Of a DNA stretch of 64,000 nucleotides, positions 12,541 through 25,434 are shown one piece after another (position 1 is the stretch's first letter; each line of letters begins with the position of its first letter). A program made the position numbers and the translations under genes. Below the pieces are notes generated by a model. It was given only the letters and a program-made list of their open reading frames with translations. It searched no databases and was not told the DNA's origin. The stretch is from Pseudoscleropodium purum (Eukaryota; Streptophyta; Bryopsida; Hypnales; Brachytheciaceae), in assembly GCA_963969395.1 (NCBI GenBank), contig OZ017797.1:16120001-16184000 (forward strand), written 5' to 3'.

Positions 12541-15500
12541 AAAAAAAGGCTTTTCATGCAAAAAAGGGAAGGTTCAATTTATTGGCACACACAACAATGC
12601 TTGAAAAAGTATGACAATTATGAATCTTTGTATAGTGAGTCAAGTTGTGGACTCTTCATATTTCGCCAACTTGACAAGATCTGGAAATTGAAGGAGAATG
12701 GCAACCACAAGCTAGGGAATAACAATCAACCAATATTGAAAGCATTGGAGAGTGTTTTTTTAGAGTTGCTTATTCATTATACCATTATCGTCTTGAAAGG
12801 CGGGTAGATGTTCTTACCTACTATGGTCATGGTCCTTATCAAGAATATTAATCCTTAAAAGACATTGCATGTCCAAGGGCCATTTTGAAAATCAACGTTA
12901 TTTTTCACATAGCTCTCAATTTTAAATGGTTTAAAGCTTCGTTAAGAAAATGTAGCTCAAACTATTTGCTTTTTATTTCATTTTTCTTGTTTCATAATGG
13001 TTTTAAATTGTAGTTTTTATAACATTTTGAAGGTAGCATATTGAAAGAACAAAATACAAATTGCATTGCAGCAAGTTCTATTCTAGTTTACACTAGTTTT
13101 GATCCTATACATTTTGAACTAAAATGGGTGTTTTTTCCTATTGTCACCCATTCACAATAAACTAGTTAACTATTAGTTTTCTACAATCAATGTACTACAG
13201 TAGTGAAAACACATTTGAAATATCCAAAGGATTTTAGACCCATTTTGTAGAATTGATTGGGCCATTCATAACCTCAAAAGCTTCTACATTGGTTATTTCA
13301 AACATGGATTTTGAACTAGTGTTGATTTAAATCCATTTATAAAAACTACAAGATCAAGGAATGTAGACCTAGAGCTTTTGAGGGTTTGAAGCAAAATAAA
13401 TTATTTCATGCCAAAAGAATCTACTATTCGAAAGATCTTTATTGTTGGAAGTTTCCCTTTTTTACTTTTTCTATAGAAATTGATTCAAAATCTTGTACAA
13501 AAATATTGAAGGATTGAATGAACAAGATAATCAAGTCACTAAAGAATGGACAAAAATTCCTTTTGAATATACTTGGATGTATGTAACTCGTTTTATATTG
13601 CTCTAGCAATAAGTATTTGAAAATATTTACCATCTAGCCAATAGATATTTCCTTGGCTTTCTTAGAAGTAAAGGTAGAACTATCTTAACCTTTTAGTGAC
13701 CAATTGACCACTTTTTGGTCAAATTTTGGATTCTTTGTCTTTTACTGCCCTCAATATAGGGTATTTGAAAAAACTCAAAGGGTAACGCAAATAGAGCTTC
13801 AACATGCGCTCCAACACAAATTCCGTTTCCAAGAATTTTGCACAATATCAAGGTAGTTGTGCTTGTCCAAAGACAAGATGGCTAACCTAAGTCATACCTT
13901 CTAAGTCACATATATATTCAACAACTCATAAGATTCTATTTGAAATTGATGCTTAAGAACAATAGAAACGTTGCGTAGCAATCCTATGAATTGTGGAGGC
14001 ATGGTTCAAAAGTTGTGGGCAATAATATATTATTGTGCTCCAGTTGAAGGCTACTTCATTGCATCGCACTGTGAATATCACTTCCAACAAATTGCACTGT
14101 CGAATTATGTTCACTTTTTGTTTTTTTCATGAACAAAGCCTACAATATCAATTCCTATTGTTTGATCTAGGATTACTTCCTTGGAATAGTGATGAAATTT
14201 CCCTTTTCTAAATTTGTATTCAAAAACTTTGCTCACCCTCTAAATCAACCACGGTCACTAAAGGGTTAAACCACTCATTAAAGCTAATTAGCATAGATTA
14301 TGTTCCATGTATTTTTGTGTGCACAATACTTATATCTTATTAAACTCTTTTCTCCATCTAAATCTTGTTACTTGTTTTGCTTTGAATCTTCATTGAATTG
14401 ATTATTGATCATTTGTTCTTGATAGTAAAGGTAAACTTGCATAAAAACAAATTTCTTACAAAAAGATCCAATTGATTTTCCACAATGTAATACCACCATC
14501 ATCTTTAAAAGGAAATACTTTAAAAAAATCTCCCCACTTTCTAAAAATAATCTAATGAAAAAAACTAGCCTCTTGCATTGTTGCACAACCACATAGAAGT
14601 TGAGAAGCCCCTTTCTTTACATGAGGCTGAAGGTCATAAGACTAATGAAAAAAAGATGTATATATAAACAAAAAAAAACTGTAAAATACAAAAAAACTTT
14701 GGTAACCATTTAGCAAAAGATTAAATATTTTCATACAAAGTTCTTTTTGCCTCTATATCTTAATTTTTTAATTAAAAATTTGGATGGCAAACTCTTACTA
14801 CGTAGTACATGGTCTAAGATTTTAAAATAAAAATAAAATCTCTTCCTTTGAATCTATGTTTGAGATGGTGTAGCTAAGAAAATTATAAATTAAAACTCTA
14901 GCACATGGTTTCTTACCACTCTACAAACATGTGTAGGAGTGTCATCCTTCCTACCATCTTTTTTTAAGATCCTTTTTTGTCTTCCATCCTCTAAGCATGC
15001 AAATGGTCAAGCCATACACATGAGGAAAAGAAGAGTGAAGTAGATAGAGAAATTAAAAAATATAAGAACTTGGGTAAGTTAGTCCTTAGGAAGGTTGGAG
15101 AATGGTTTTTGAGGGGTTGGATTTTATGTGATTTTGAAGGGATAAGCAATGGTTGTGCTAGGGTTGTAGAAAGGATGTAAAAGTTATTTGAAATCCATAA
15201 AACTCATTTTCAATGTAAAAAATTAGATTAAAATGAATAATTAGTTATCAAATCTAATGGATTGATGATTTATTTATCCAATCAACATGTCACAATGGAA
15301 TTCTTCAAATGCTCTAGCCATGTAAAGAACTACTTTAGCACATCCAATTTACAAAGATGTAGATGATGTTATCTTACATATCTTATTCTACCTGTGGAAG
15401 TGAAGAATGGTACCTTTGCCATCCATACCTCAAATGATCATGTGAAAGGTGTAAATTCATTGAGGATGAATTCAATAGTAATTTTGGTTCAATAAATTTA

Positions 15501-15993
15501 AAATTTCTAAATTTCTAAATATAGACTATGAGTTGCAAATCTATGTTTTTTTTTATCAAAGACTTACATAGGTAGTGATGAATTCAAGTGTAATAAATTA
15601 AAATCCTCAAATTAAAAACAATATTAAATTTTCGTTTTCCAACTGACACCATGATACACGTTTTAAATCATAAAGCAATTAGAACCAATGTCCGGGAAGA
15701 ACTAGCAATTAGTTCATTGTTAGCTGGTGCCTTTGGAAAAATAACTGGTTGGAGTGTGAAAATGGAGGATGGAAAACAAAACAAAACATTGGTAGGACTG
15801 GCAACCTACCGGTGTGCAAAAATAAATGGGGGCTATTTAACCGCTACTTCTATGAAATTGTCAAATCTTAGCTGCTTACAATTTAAAATTCAAGGCTAAT
15901 ACTTGGGTTACTAGAGGTGGGTATCTTCTTGGATAAGGTGGACACTACTTCTTAAACTGACTTTCAAGATATATACAAAGATTGAGACTTTGT
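12541..15993. other. AT-rich repeat-derived DNA, no supported gene
   Basis: AT-rich sequence with homopolymer runs and many stops in all frames. The segment around 12840-12960 is an inverted, diverged copy of blocks found at 28.7 kb and 29.9 kb, which marks it as dispersed-repeat DNA. No conserved transposon protein motif is readable. Confidence 0.6.
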
Positions 15994-16231
15994 CATTAGA
16001 AGATTTTTGGGGCCTCTCGATGCCTGCAAGTTATCACAGCCTACGAACGTAGGAAATAGGTTCGGCACAACGGTCTGACGTAGCCAAGACCTTGCCACGT
16101 CATTGACCCAAATTTTTTTCTTTTTTATGAAAAAAAAAATTCTGACAGTGGGCCATTCCCCTCGCTGCGGAGAACAGCTGCGGGGGAACAAGCCAAAATA
16201 AGCTTCTAGACCCCCCCAAAATTGTCTAATG
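15994..16231. mobile_element. TIR MITE, copy A
   Basis: It begins CATTAGAAGATTTTTGGGG and ends with the near reverse complement CCCCCAAAATTGTCTAATG. The interior closely matches the copy at 52014-52292, including shared words such as CGGTCTGACGT, GTGGGCCATTC and GCTTCTAGACC. It is 238 bp with no coding capacity, so it is a non-autonomous inverted-repeat element. No clear target-site duplication is visible. Confidence 0.8.
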
Positions 16232-17823
16232 CTAGTATTTGAATCTTTCTTATTGTAGAGGTGGCTTGGTGGTAGAGTAAGAATATTACATAGTTTTTGG
16301 AGTAATCATGAAGGAGTTGTCAAGTTTTTTGTAGGAGCTAAATTTCTTGAAAATGAAGATTTTCATTGATTCTTTGTGGTATTACAAATTGATATTTATT
16401 TGTGCCTATCACTTAGAATTGTCATAGTTATCTAGTTGTATTTAGGGTTGTTCGGTACCATTACTAGTTGCTTGCTTACCACACTACAATCAATGATGAT
16501 GTTTGAGGGTTGATATCAAAGTTGGATTTTGACACCGTGACAAATAACATCAATGATATGCAAGTTTTACAAGTAATTTGTGCAAAACTTGCATATCAAT
16601 ATTCAAGCTATATTGAATCAAGTTATTGCATCAATCAAGAAATCTTGTTCATTGACATTAAGTTGCAAATACTTTGATCAATGAAGAATTGATAAATTTG
16701 AGACATGTGAGAATAATATATATACTTAAATGACAATTGCAATAGATTTGAACCTAATTGCCATGAAAAATAGAATATTTCCAACTTACATGGAGGATGT
16801 ATTGCAACCTTTATAAATTTGAAGTTGAAGGAAATTGGCCGGTGAGAATTTGATACTAGAGGAAATAAACTGGAAGATTTTGATAAGGAGAAGATGCAAC
16901 CGATGCCTCTTAGAATAAAAACCGGTCCCTTTATAAAGAGGAGGAAAATTACGGGGGCAACTCAAAAAACTTCTCGAATGTTGGTTAGAACAATCAACCA
17001 TTTGGGAGACAACTAACCCATCAGTATGCATTCATGTACTTCAGCATTTTCCTTCATAATATTATCTTTAATTAATAAACTTTATCCACAATTTAATTGA
17101 TCTTCTATTCATTAGAAACAATTTTGACAATCTCATCCAAATTTTTGCTTAAGGGGACAAAATGGATTTTAGGTAGGCTCCTTATAGTCTCAATTTTCTT
17201 CATGATTTTTTCAAACTTTTTCTTAAGATAGAAAAGCACATTTGACTTTAAAGGAATATAATTTTTATTTCAATTGATGCTTGGAAGCAAAAGTTATGCC
17301 ATTTTGAGCATAATTTTCATATCATTAGGCAGCAAAAGAAATCTACAAAAACTTCAAATAAAAATTTTGATTTTTTTTTTTCATATACCAAATTTTTGTC
17401 TATATAGCTTTTATTCATTCTATTTGGATTAGTGATGTGAAAGTTATGGAGCATCTTGTTTTTCAGGCAATGAGAAAATAACTTATTGGATTTGTTTTTT
17501 AACTCAATTTTCACATTTTTCCAAAAAAATCCACAAGGCGTATTTTGTTTGTTAGAGCAATTTCACTATAGAGATTGATGTATTTCAATTCCATTTCAAG
17601 GATATTAATAATTTAGTTTTTCCTTCTATCTTATGCTTGCTTCTACTTAAAAGAAAAATTTAAGAATGAAAATTAAATGTCTTTTATTATAATTTTTTTT
17701 CAAAACTCTAAACTAAATTTTTCATGATAATTTAAGAAAAAAATCAAACTCCATAGTGAAAAAATTAAGTTAAGAAGGTTCAAAGCCAAATAATCTAGTG
17801 AACCAAAGTACAAAAAAAACTTG
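16232..17823. other. AT-rich repeat-derived DNA
   Basis: No gene seen. The stretch at about 17150-17460 shares the word GGGACAAAATGGATTTT and a collinear alignment with about 22515-22790, so both belong to an older dispersed repeat family. Confidence 0.55.
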
Positions 17824-18105
17824 CATTAGAAGATTTTTAGCAACTACAAAGGGTTGCGAGTTCCCCACTTCCCCTAGCTACCAACGTTGGGGAACAACCT
17901 CACAGTTGTAGCCTAATGTAGCATGGCGATTACCACGTCACCAAAATCTTTTTCTAAATATAAAAAAAAAATTCGGCTTTTTTCCATTCTAAAATTTTTA
18001 ATTTTTTTTTTCCAAAAAATCAAAACTGATAGTAGGAACATCGAGAACAGGGTCAAATGAACAAGCCTAAAACAACTCTCCCGACCTCCTAGAAATCCTC
18101 TAATG
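17824..18105. mobile_element. TIR MITE, diverged copy C
   Basis: Its ends CATTAGAAGATTTTTAG and CTAGAAATCCTCTAATG are inverted repeats of each other and match the ends of copies A and B. The interior differs more (CAACGTTGGGGAACAACC, then TGGCGATTACCACGTCACC). Length 282 bp, non-coding. It represents an older or separate subfamily. Confidence 0.7.
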
Positions 18106-19364
18106 TTTTCTTCACTTTAAACATAGATATCTTGCAATCTATGTTGCCAAAGTTATTGAAATTTCTTTGACACAATCTTCCACTATTCTAGTGCAAAATC
18201 CAATGGTTGGATATGGGGTGAAAAAAATGATTTTCACAATTTTTTTTGTTTTTTTTGCAATAGAAATGGCAATTTTGAATACTATTTTTTTGGACAAAGA
18301 AAAGGTTGTGGTCCTTTATAGGTTAATTTTATTGATATAGGGCAATCATCGAGGTAGAGGGAATTTAAAATAATAATAATAATTACTATTATAATATATA
18401 TATATACTCACAAGGTGGGCTAAGCCCAACAAAGAATGCCTAGATTTTAGTTTAGTTTTTTTCAAAATTCACAACAAGGAATGTTTGCCCATTTTTTTCC
18501 AAAATTCAAGACAACAAGGAGATTGCATGACATAAATGCATGTCTAAAATGGATGAAATATGTGATCAATGAATGGAAAATCCGTAACTAGTGATTACAC
18601 AAATTTCACACTCCAAGAGGAGATTATGGGAATTTATTTGTTTACAAAATGAACCGGACATTTCTTGGCAAGGGGTTAGGTGTAATAAGAGTATGATAAC
18701 ATCTCCAAGATACAAAGTTCTATAAAGTTGGAGAAGTTGGTGAGGGAATAATGATCCAATAAAGAGCCATTTTTCGTGAAGAAAGTGTGGCACTTTTTTT
18801 GATGTGGTAAGCATAGAGAATGGAAACTGTGTAGAATGTTTAATCCTTGAAATAATTTTGATGAAATCATCGAATGGGCAATGAATACAACCACACAGGA
18901 GGAAAACTAAGGAGTAGAAAGTTGAGAATTGAAAGAAGTTGGAAAATGAAGTGTTGTTTCTTCATCTGTGGAGGAGAAGAAACAACAAACTTCAAGGTCG
19001 AAGAATGGGAGGTCTATACCACCCTGAATGCCAATCACAAAGCATTGCGTCTCAATTCTGAGAGAAGTGAATTGTGTTTGAAGAAGTTGAATGTGACTAT
19101 AGTAGAGGGCTTGAGAATAATTCTGACATTAAGTTGCGCCCCAACTAAAGTATGAAACAATGCAAAAGGTGCCATAAATCAAATTAATTATTTAGGGTTA
19201 CAAATAGAGGTTCTAAGTGCATGCTTTTAGAATGTGAAGGAGTTGGCAAGGGTTCCCCCAAAGTATGTTTTTTGCTCATATTTGAGTACTTCATGACCAG
19301 AAGCTAAAACTTAATTTCAGTTAATGAAACAAACTAATGACTAATGTTTATTAACAATAGGCAC
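18106..19364. other. AT-rich DNA, no supported gene
   Basis: Homopolymer-rich sequence. The 93-codon frame at 18874-19155 has no recognisable domain and no splice or repeat support, so I do not call it a gene. Confidence 0.55.
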
Positions 19365-19367
19365 ATG

Positions 19368-20204
19368 CACTATAAGAGAATGGTATACAAATTGACAAAT
19401 ATGTAACACAAGTTTGTCTGAAATGACAAGGGTTGTCAATTTGTACTTTTTTCATATTCTTTGTCAATTGTTTTGTCATATGTTCATTTTGAATTCCAAA
19501 AGTTTCATTTAAGTTTTTAATATGTGAACAATGTTTAAATTATCACAAATATATGAAATTCTATACCAAGAATAAATTTGATTACAAGAATAAAGACATC
19601 ATCATTACACCTTGGTGATAGAAGAGAGGTGATTTTGTTGATGCAAGAGAGGAGAAGACAAGATCTTTATACAAATGAAGTGGTACGTAGTAGAGGGTTG
19701 AACAAACCATATGGGACATGTGAATTAAGATTATGAATGGTTCACATAGCCCATATGGTTTATTTAGCCCTCTACTACGTCCTCCATTGATATAAACATC
19801 TTAGATTCTCCTGTCCTTTATCACCCAAGTACCCTCTCTTCAATCATCAAGTTGTGAAATACTTACATTTTATCTTGCAATTAATTAAATTTTGAAATAT
19901 AATTTTACAGTTCTATCTATGTGGTAGTTTCAACCAGAATATTTTTTTGGCATGCCATGTGGTGGTCATTCATTGAGCAAAATTTAAAATGAATTATTAT
20001 ATATTTTTTATATCTATGGAAGACACAATTAACAGAATTTTTGTTAACAAAACAATAAGAATTGACAGAAATTTTGTTTGAATAGACAAGACATTTATAC
20101 AATTTTGTTAGTTGCATATCCGAATCATCACATCCGAATTGACACCATAATTGACAAAATTGTGTCATTTTCTTGTTTGTTTGAACATAATTTCTCTTGT
20201 AGTG
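19368..20204. mobile_element. Non-autonomous CACTA-type DNA transposon
   Basis: The element starts CACTATAAGAGAA and ends TTCTCTTGTAGTG, i.e. CACTA-class terminal inverted repeats. It is flanked by a 3-bp direct repeat ATG (19365-19367 and 20205-20207), the canonical target duplication of this superfamily. Subterminal AATTGACA/TTGTCAATT words recur near both ends, as expected for transposase-binding repeats. At 837 bp it has no transposase frame, so it would depend on an autonomous relative. The centre is a long foldback (19621-19845). Confidence 0.85.
19621..19845. repeat. Large imperfect inverted repeat inside the CACTA element
   Basis: Arms 19621-19724 and 19741-19845 are imperfect reverse complements, with the best match over ACGTAGTAGAGGG and AAACCATATGGG. 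The loop is about 16 nt. A transcript would fold into a stem of roughly 100 bp. Confidence 0.8.
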
Positions 20205-20207
20205 ATG

Positions 20208-23040
20208 ACACATCCCCATGTCGTGATTTGGACATTAAGTGAACAATTTTAGCATTGACATAAATGTTGGCAGCATCTTATTTCTCGTTTTTTGTACTCA
20301 CTTGCTCTACTGAAAGACCCATCTCATTTTATTATTGTTATAGCCTATGAGCATGTATAGAGCCCTAGGCAATTGCCACTTCTAAAATTTGTATTAAATT
20401 CATCTTGGCTCCAATAATTACAAAGAAAATCTGAATTGGACCATTCCTCTCTTGTCTTCTTACGAAAATATTGTGAAAATTTTTTTGAATCACCAAATTT
20501 TTGCACAGATGCAGTTTTTCCCTGAGATGAACTGTTTTCAAGCCTTCCACCTTACCCCTAATATTAGTCAATACAAAGGCAAAATCAGGGAAGAAATCAG
20601 GTACAGATATTTGGCAAGACTGAATTTCTCCAGAAGTTCCCTCAACACAGATTGAAAGTTACAGGGATTAATTAGGATGAGAATCTTCGTATAACCTGCC
20701 AGCAACAGACTGAGGTGTCATGTCGGTGCTTCACTTTGATTCTAGTTTTTCCTGGTATCAACTTGGTTAAACTTACGTTGACTTGCGTTTGATCTTTCTC
20801 AGCAAAGCCCATTTGCACTCGCCCTGCTCACTTTCTAAGGTACTGGCTTCGTCACTCTTTGCTTCAATCTTCAAGCCAAGCCCGTACTATATTGCAACTT
20901 TTGCAACGAAATGCTCGTATGGTTGCCTCAAAAACTAGCAACTTTTGCAATTGCCAATACTACTTGGTATGCCTCCCAAAAAATCTTCATCATCAATTGA
21001 ACTCATTACATTAATTTAATAGTGCGCTCGGTGTTCCCCAAAGTTTATATTAATGGTATTATATTGTAGCATTTGTCATACATTGAAAATTCAAACAAGT
21101 GGAAGTGTGGAAGTTAGTACAAGGAGGAATGGGAATTGAGAAGTTGACGTATCCAAGAAGATATAAAAGGGTTCAAGACAAACTACAAGTTTGACCTTGG
21201 AATGCCAAGCACAACCAATTGCACATCCTTGTAACAAATGAAAGCTAGCCTAGACAATGTAAAATCAATGAGTTTCTTTTGATTTTTTATGCTGAACTTT
21301 TGTTAGTATTATAATTATCCACATAATTTAATCAAGATCTAATCATATTAATATTAATGTAAGTGAAGGACAAGAGCAACATATTTCTTGCTAATTATTT
21401 AAATTATTCAAACAAAATAAGGTTCAATAAATTTCTAAAACAAAACATTCTTAAATATCCTTTTTCTTCTATAGAAAAAATATTTGAAAAATATATCTTT
21501 CAATAAAACTGACATTTGTTGTTTCTAAAATTATTTTTTGCCAAACTTGCCCTACATGTGCACTAGTTATTTTTCATTTAATATGATATATATATTTTTT
21601 AAATACATGTTTTTGTGTTTTTTAGAACTTTTGACTTCTTGTCCTTACAACTTTATTTTGACATTGAAGATGGAGTTTTTTTTCTTCTCTTAGATAAACT
21701 ATGAAGCTCTTGTTGCTTCATAATGCACATGGACATTTCTCCTCGTCATTACTAATTCTAAAACTAGAGTTGTATTCATCTCTTCTTCATGTGATACAAA
21801 TCTCACTTCACAAAGTGAACTACCCTAAATTGAAGTTCTATAATTAAAAAAAAGGGAGTTACAAAAGTGGTATAATCAAGTGAGGGTTGCCATAGGTCTA
21901 CTTACCTTACTAAATAACCATAGATTGGGTTATAAACTTGTTGCAAAACACATTAATAAGTTTTAGTATTGATCATTTGTTTCCTCCATCACTTCAAACT
22001 ACAATGAACAATAGAATACAAGTCACTAGTAATAAATCCAACTTTACCAATTCTCATTGTACATATGTTATCTATTATACAAAGTACATATCATCACAAA
22101 ATTTTGTCACATTTTCAATCCCATAGATGGCCTTATTCTCATCCATTCTAAACTTTTCTATTTGTAAAGGGGACATTTTCTTCCATTTGCAAAGAGATTG
22201 TTCTAAAAATTTTGCTAAACAATGTATGAATTCAATATAATTTTCAACTATACTTAATCTAGAAATGATGTAGTGGCCAATTTTTTGGATTGATGAATGA
22301 TAGAGAATCTTGTTGTATATGACAGAAGTGCAACTATTCATCCTTCAAATTTTGAGGCAAAAGGGAAGGTCTTCTATAGTAGCTTGACTTCGAATGAGTA
22401 CTTTTGCAATATTCTAAGCCAGTGATTTACATAGTAATGGAAAAGGATGTAAAGGGATGATTTCTAAGGTCATTCCTTTGTTGTTTAAGGATTGAACCCC
22501 TATTATTAGTCCTATTGTCCCCTTAGGGAACAAAATGGATTTTGGATAGACTCCTAGGGTCTCAATATTTGTCATGATTTTTTGAAACTTTTGGTAAATA
22601 TAGAAAAATATATTAGTTTTTGGATATATCATTTTTATTTTAATTGATGCCTAGCATCAAAAGTTATATTATAAAAAGTCCAAATTTTAGTTCAATGTGC
22701 AAAAAAAAAACCCACAAAAACTTTTCAAAACTTTTTGTTTCTCATACATTATATTTTTATCTATTCAAAGCTTCCCTTTAAAATTGTTTTAAAAAAACTT
22801 CAGGTTTTTTTTGCTCTTTGCAATAGAAATGGCGGATTTTGTGGATTTTGATGAAAAAAAGGCCTTGAGACTTTAGGAATTATGCTTAAAATACAGTGAA
22901 TTTTCAAAAAAATTGTGGTGGAAGTGCAATACGAGTAGGCTAAATAAATTGTCTTAATTTTTATCATTCAATCTTTTCATCCATAATGTCACCTAAAACA
23001 AGTAAACTTCATCCAGATATTGGCAAATCTTATACTGCAC
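20208..23040. other. AT-rich repeat-derived DNA, no supported gene
   Basis: It contains a diverged copy of the 17.15 kb repeat (about 22515-22790) and a segment at about 22290-22400 that resembles 33030-33130. I see no conserved coding motif. Confidence 0.55.
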
Positions 23041-25417
23041 TTTTAGTAGTACTCCGTAGTTCTTAAGTAGAGGTGATTTTCAGGTGATTCCATCCACCTT
23101 TTTTTTTCTCTCTTTTTTTCTTCTAGTGTCAGTAATGCGAGGCAGCTCGGAAATCAAGTAAGATTTTGGCGATTGTTCGCCAACCAACCAAAACTTCACT
23201 GAGAAACGTCCTTGCAGATCAGTATCATACTGTACTCAACACTAGCGGTGTACCTAAGAATCAAGACCGGAACCCCGCATGCCTTGTCTCCAAATTGTCC
23301 CTCAGCACACACTTGTTTTGATTTCACTGCAATAAAATCCGTTACTTTAATTGATTCAGCCAATCCTGCTGGTGGGATAGGAACTGGAAAAGGTCATCTC
23401 TTCCTCAGACCGGTAATTGTTTCAATAAATCCATTCAATAATTAATAATTAAGTTCCTCACAGTTCCCAAACAAACCAGAAATAAGGGAAATGTGCGTGG
23501 CAAACTTCAGACATCAGACTGACATCAGACTGACAGGTCCGCACTTCGATAAGTTGAAAGGACTCTGCAGTTTCCACCATCTAAAGGATTGCATAAGGAT
23601 TGCATAGTAAGGTTGACACAGAAGAGCCAAATTGCCAGATTTGATATAAAAATTCATAAAATTTTAGTTAGACTTCCCCATCGAAAATTCAACAGCGGTC
23701 GTCATATAGAAATGTTACCTATCTTTAAGCCGACCAAAGCCTTGGAGCCTCCCAAATTTAGAGGCGGCTGGACTCCCATCCAGAGACAGCAAAACATGAC
23801 TCGTGCCTCAATTGGCTACCTCCATGGTCCATTCATTTCCAGGAAAGATGGTTGCAAGGAATTCACCTTATTCCACAGACAGACAGTGCCGTGGTAAGTG
23901 AGGGTGGTGAACACTTTCGTTTCCACTTTCCAGCTCGAATTAATAAGAAAAGCCCCTCTTCCGGGCTGAGGGCAGAGCACGCATGTAAGCTAGAAATTTC
24001 ATTGTGTCCATGGCCGATGGTTCGTAATAAGCTGTAAATATCAACAAGCTATAAGCACCGCAATTGTTGTACGTATTTGTCACTCGTATGTGCATCCCGA
24101 AGCTCCAGTGGACGTATAAGCGAACATATAAGATCATTATTTTTCTTGCATCGATCTTATCCAAGGCGTGTAATGCATCAATATGTGTCGGAAGCGGGCT
24201 CTAGTCAAACCTGGGGCCGGGTCCTTGACTCCTACAAGCTAGTGGTGATCGTTATATATATTTATTTACAACGCTCGATATGGCACAGTATTACACAGAG
24301 TTCGAGATTGACAGTCGCGACTAAACCAAGTAACCAACTGAATGCTGGACTTGGACTGAATCAGTTGTTACGGTTTCCACTTCTGATTGGCGTAATAGTA
24401 GGTTGGTTTCACTTGTGGGTCCTCCACTTGTAGGTCAGTTTCAGCTTGCATGTCCAGACTTGAGAATATATACCTTACTGACCGCTTTTCCTCAACCGTT
24501 AGAGTGAGGAAGCATCCATTGCATGATGGGACCATCTGAAGCTAAGGCTGAGCGCAAAACGGACTGGCCGACCATGCCAGTTCGGTAACTGATTCTGTTG
24601 AAGATGTATGGCCAGAGGTTAATTTGAAGCTAGTTATTTGAACTGAAACTTCAAAACACATGCATGGCCGATACAGTTCGAACTGGGGTCTTTCTTACAG
24701 ATGTCAATTAGGTCATGGAGTTCGAACTCGAGAATCAAGCCAAAGGTACACTAAGATCTTACAAACAGAGATGCAACAAGTTGGTCTCTTTAACGGCCAG
24801 TCCGGCTGGATTGCTTCTGCATGTGTCCCTTGCATGAAGGCCCAACCATGCAATCTTTGAGACCAACTCAGGTGGGGTTCACAAGGTAAATAAAGGGACA
24901 GCTAGCTAGCAATCGACTTGTTTTACTTAAGAAAAATTTGCATTGGTTTTCATACTACCTAACCAGCAGTACATTCTAACTTTGTGAGCGACGAGCTGAC
25001 CACATTTGAGCTTGCCCCATGCATCTCGATCTTTTGGTGACCCTTCGTCATGACCATGGGAAATATATACGAAGAGGGATGTTCAAATGTGCTCACCCGG
25101 CAGACCTAAATAAAAGCAATAGTTCTCATTGGATTCTCTAAAATGGCTTCAAACCATAAAGTGGTTCAATTGGCGAAAGGACATTGAGCGCTTGCTATCA
25201 CGGACTTGCCATCCTACCTTGACAAGCCCACTATATTTTGGTAAGACCGTTATTTCTGAAGGGTGGACCGAGCTTGTGGCCGAGCTCTAAGTTCGCAGTA
25301 AGTTCTCTTGTGCCGAATGAACAAGCGTTTCTAAGCTTCTCTAATCCAAGATCATTCCAGTTTAAATTCAATCACTGCACTAGTCCAAGATTCCAATTTA
25401 GAACTGGTGAACTCCTG

Positions 25418-25434
25418 AACCCTAAACCCTAAAC
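25418..25434. repeat. Short CCCTAAA telomere-like tract
   Basis: AACCCTAAACCCTAAAC, about two and a half plant telomere units, in intergenic DNA. Confidence 0.7.
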
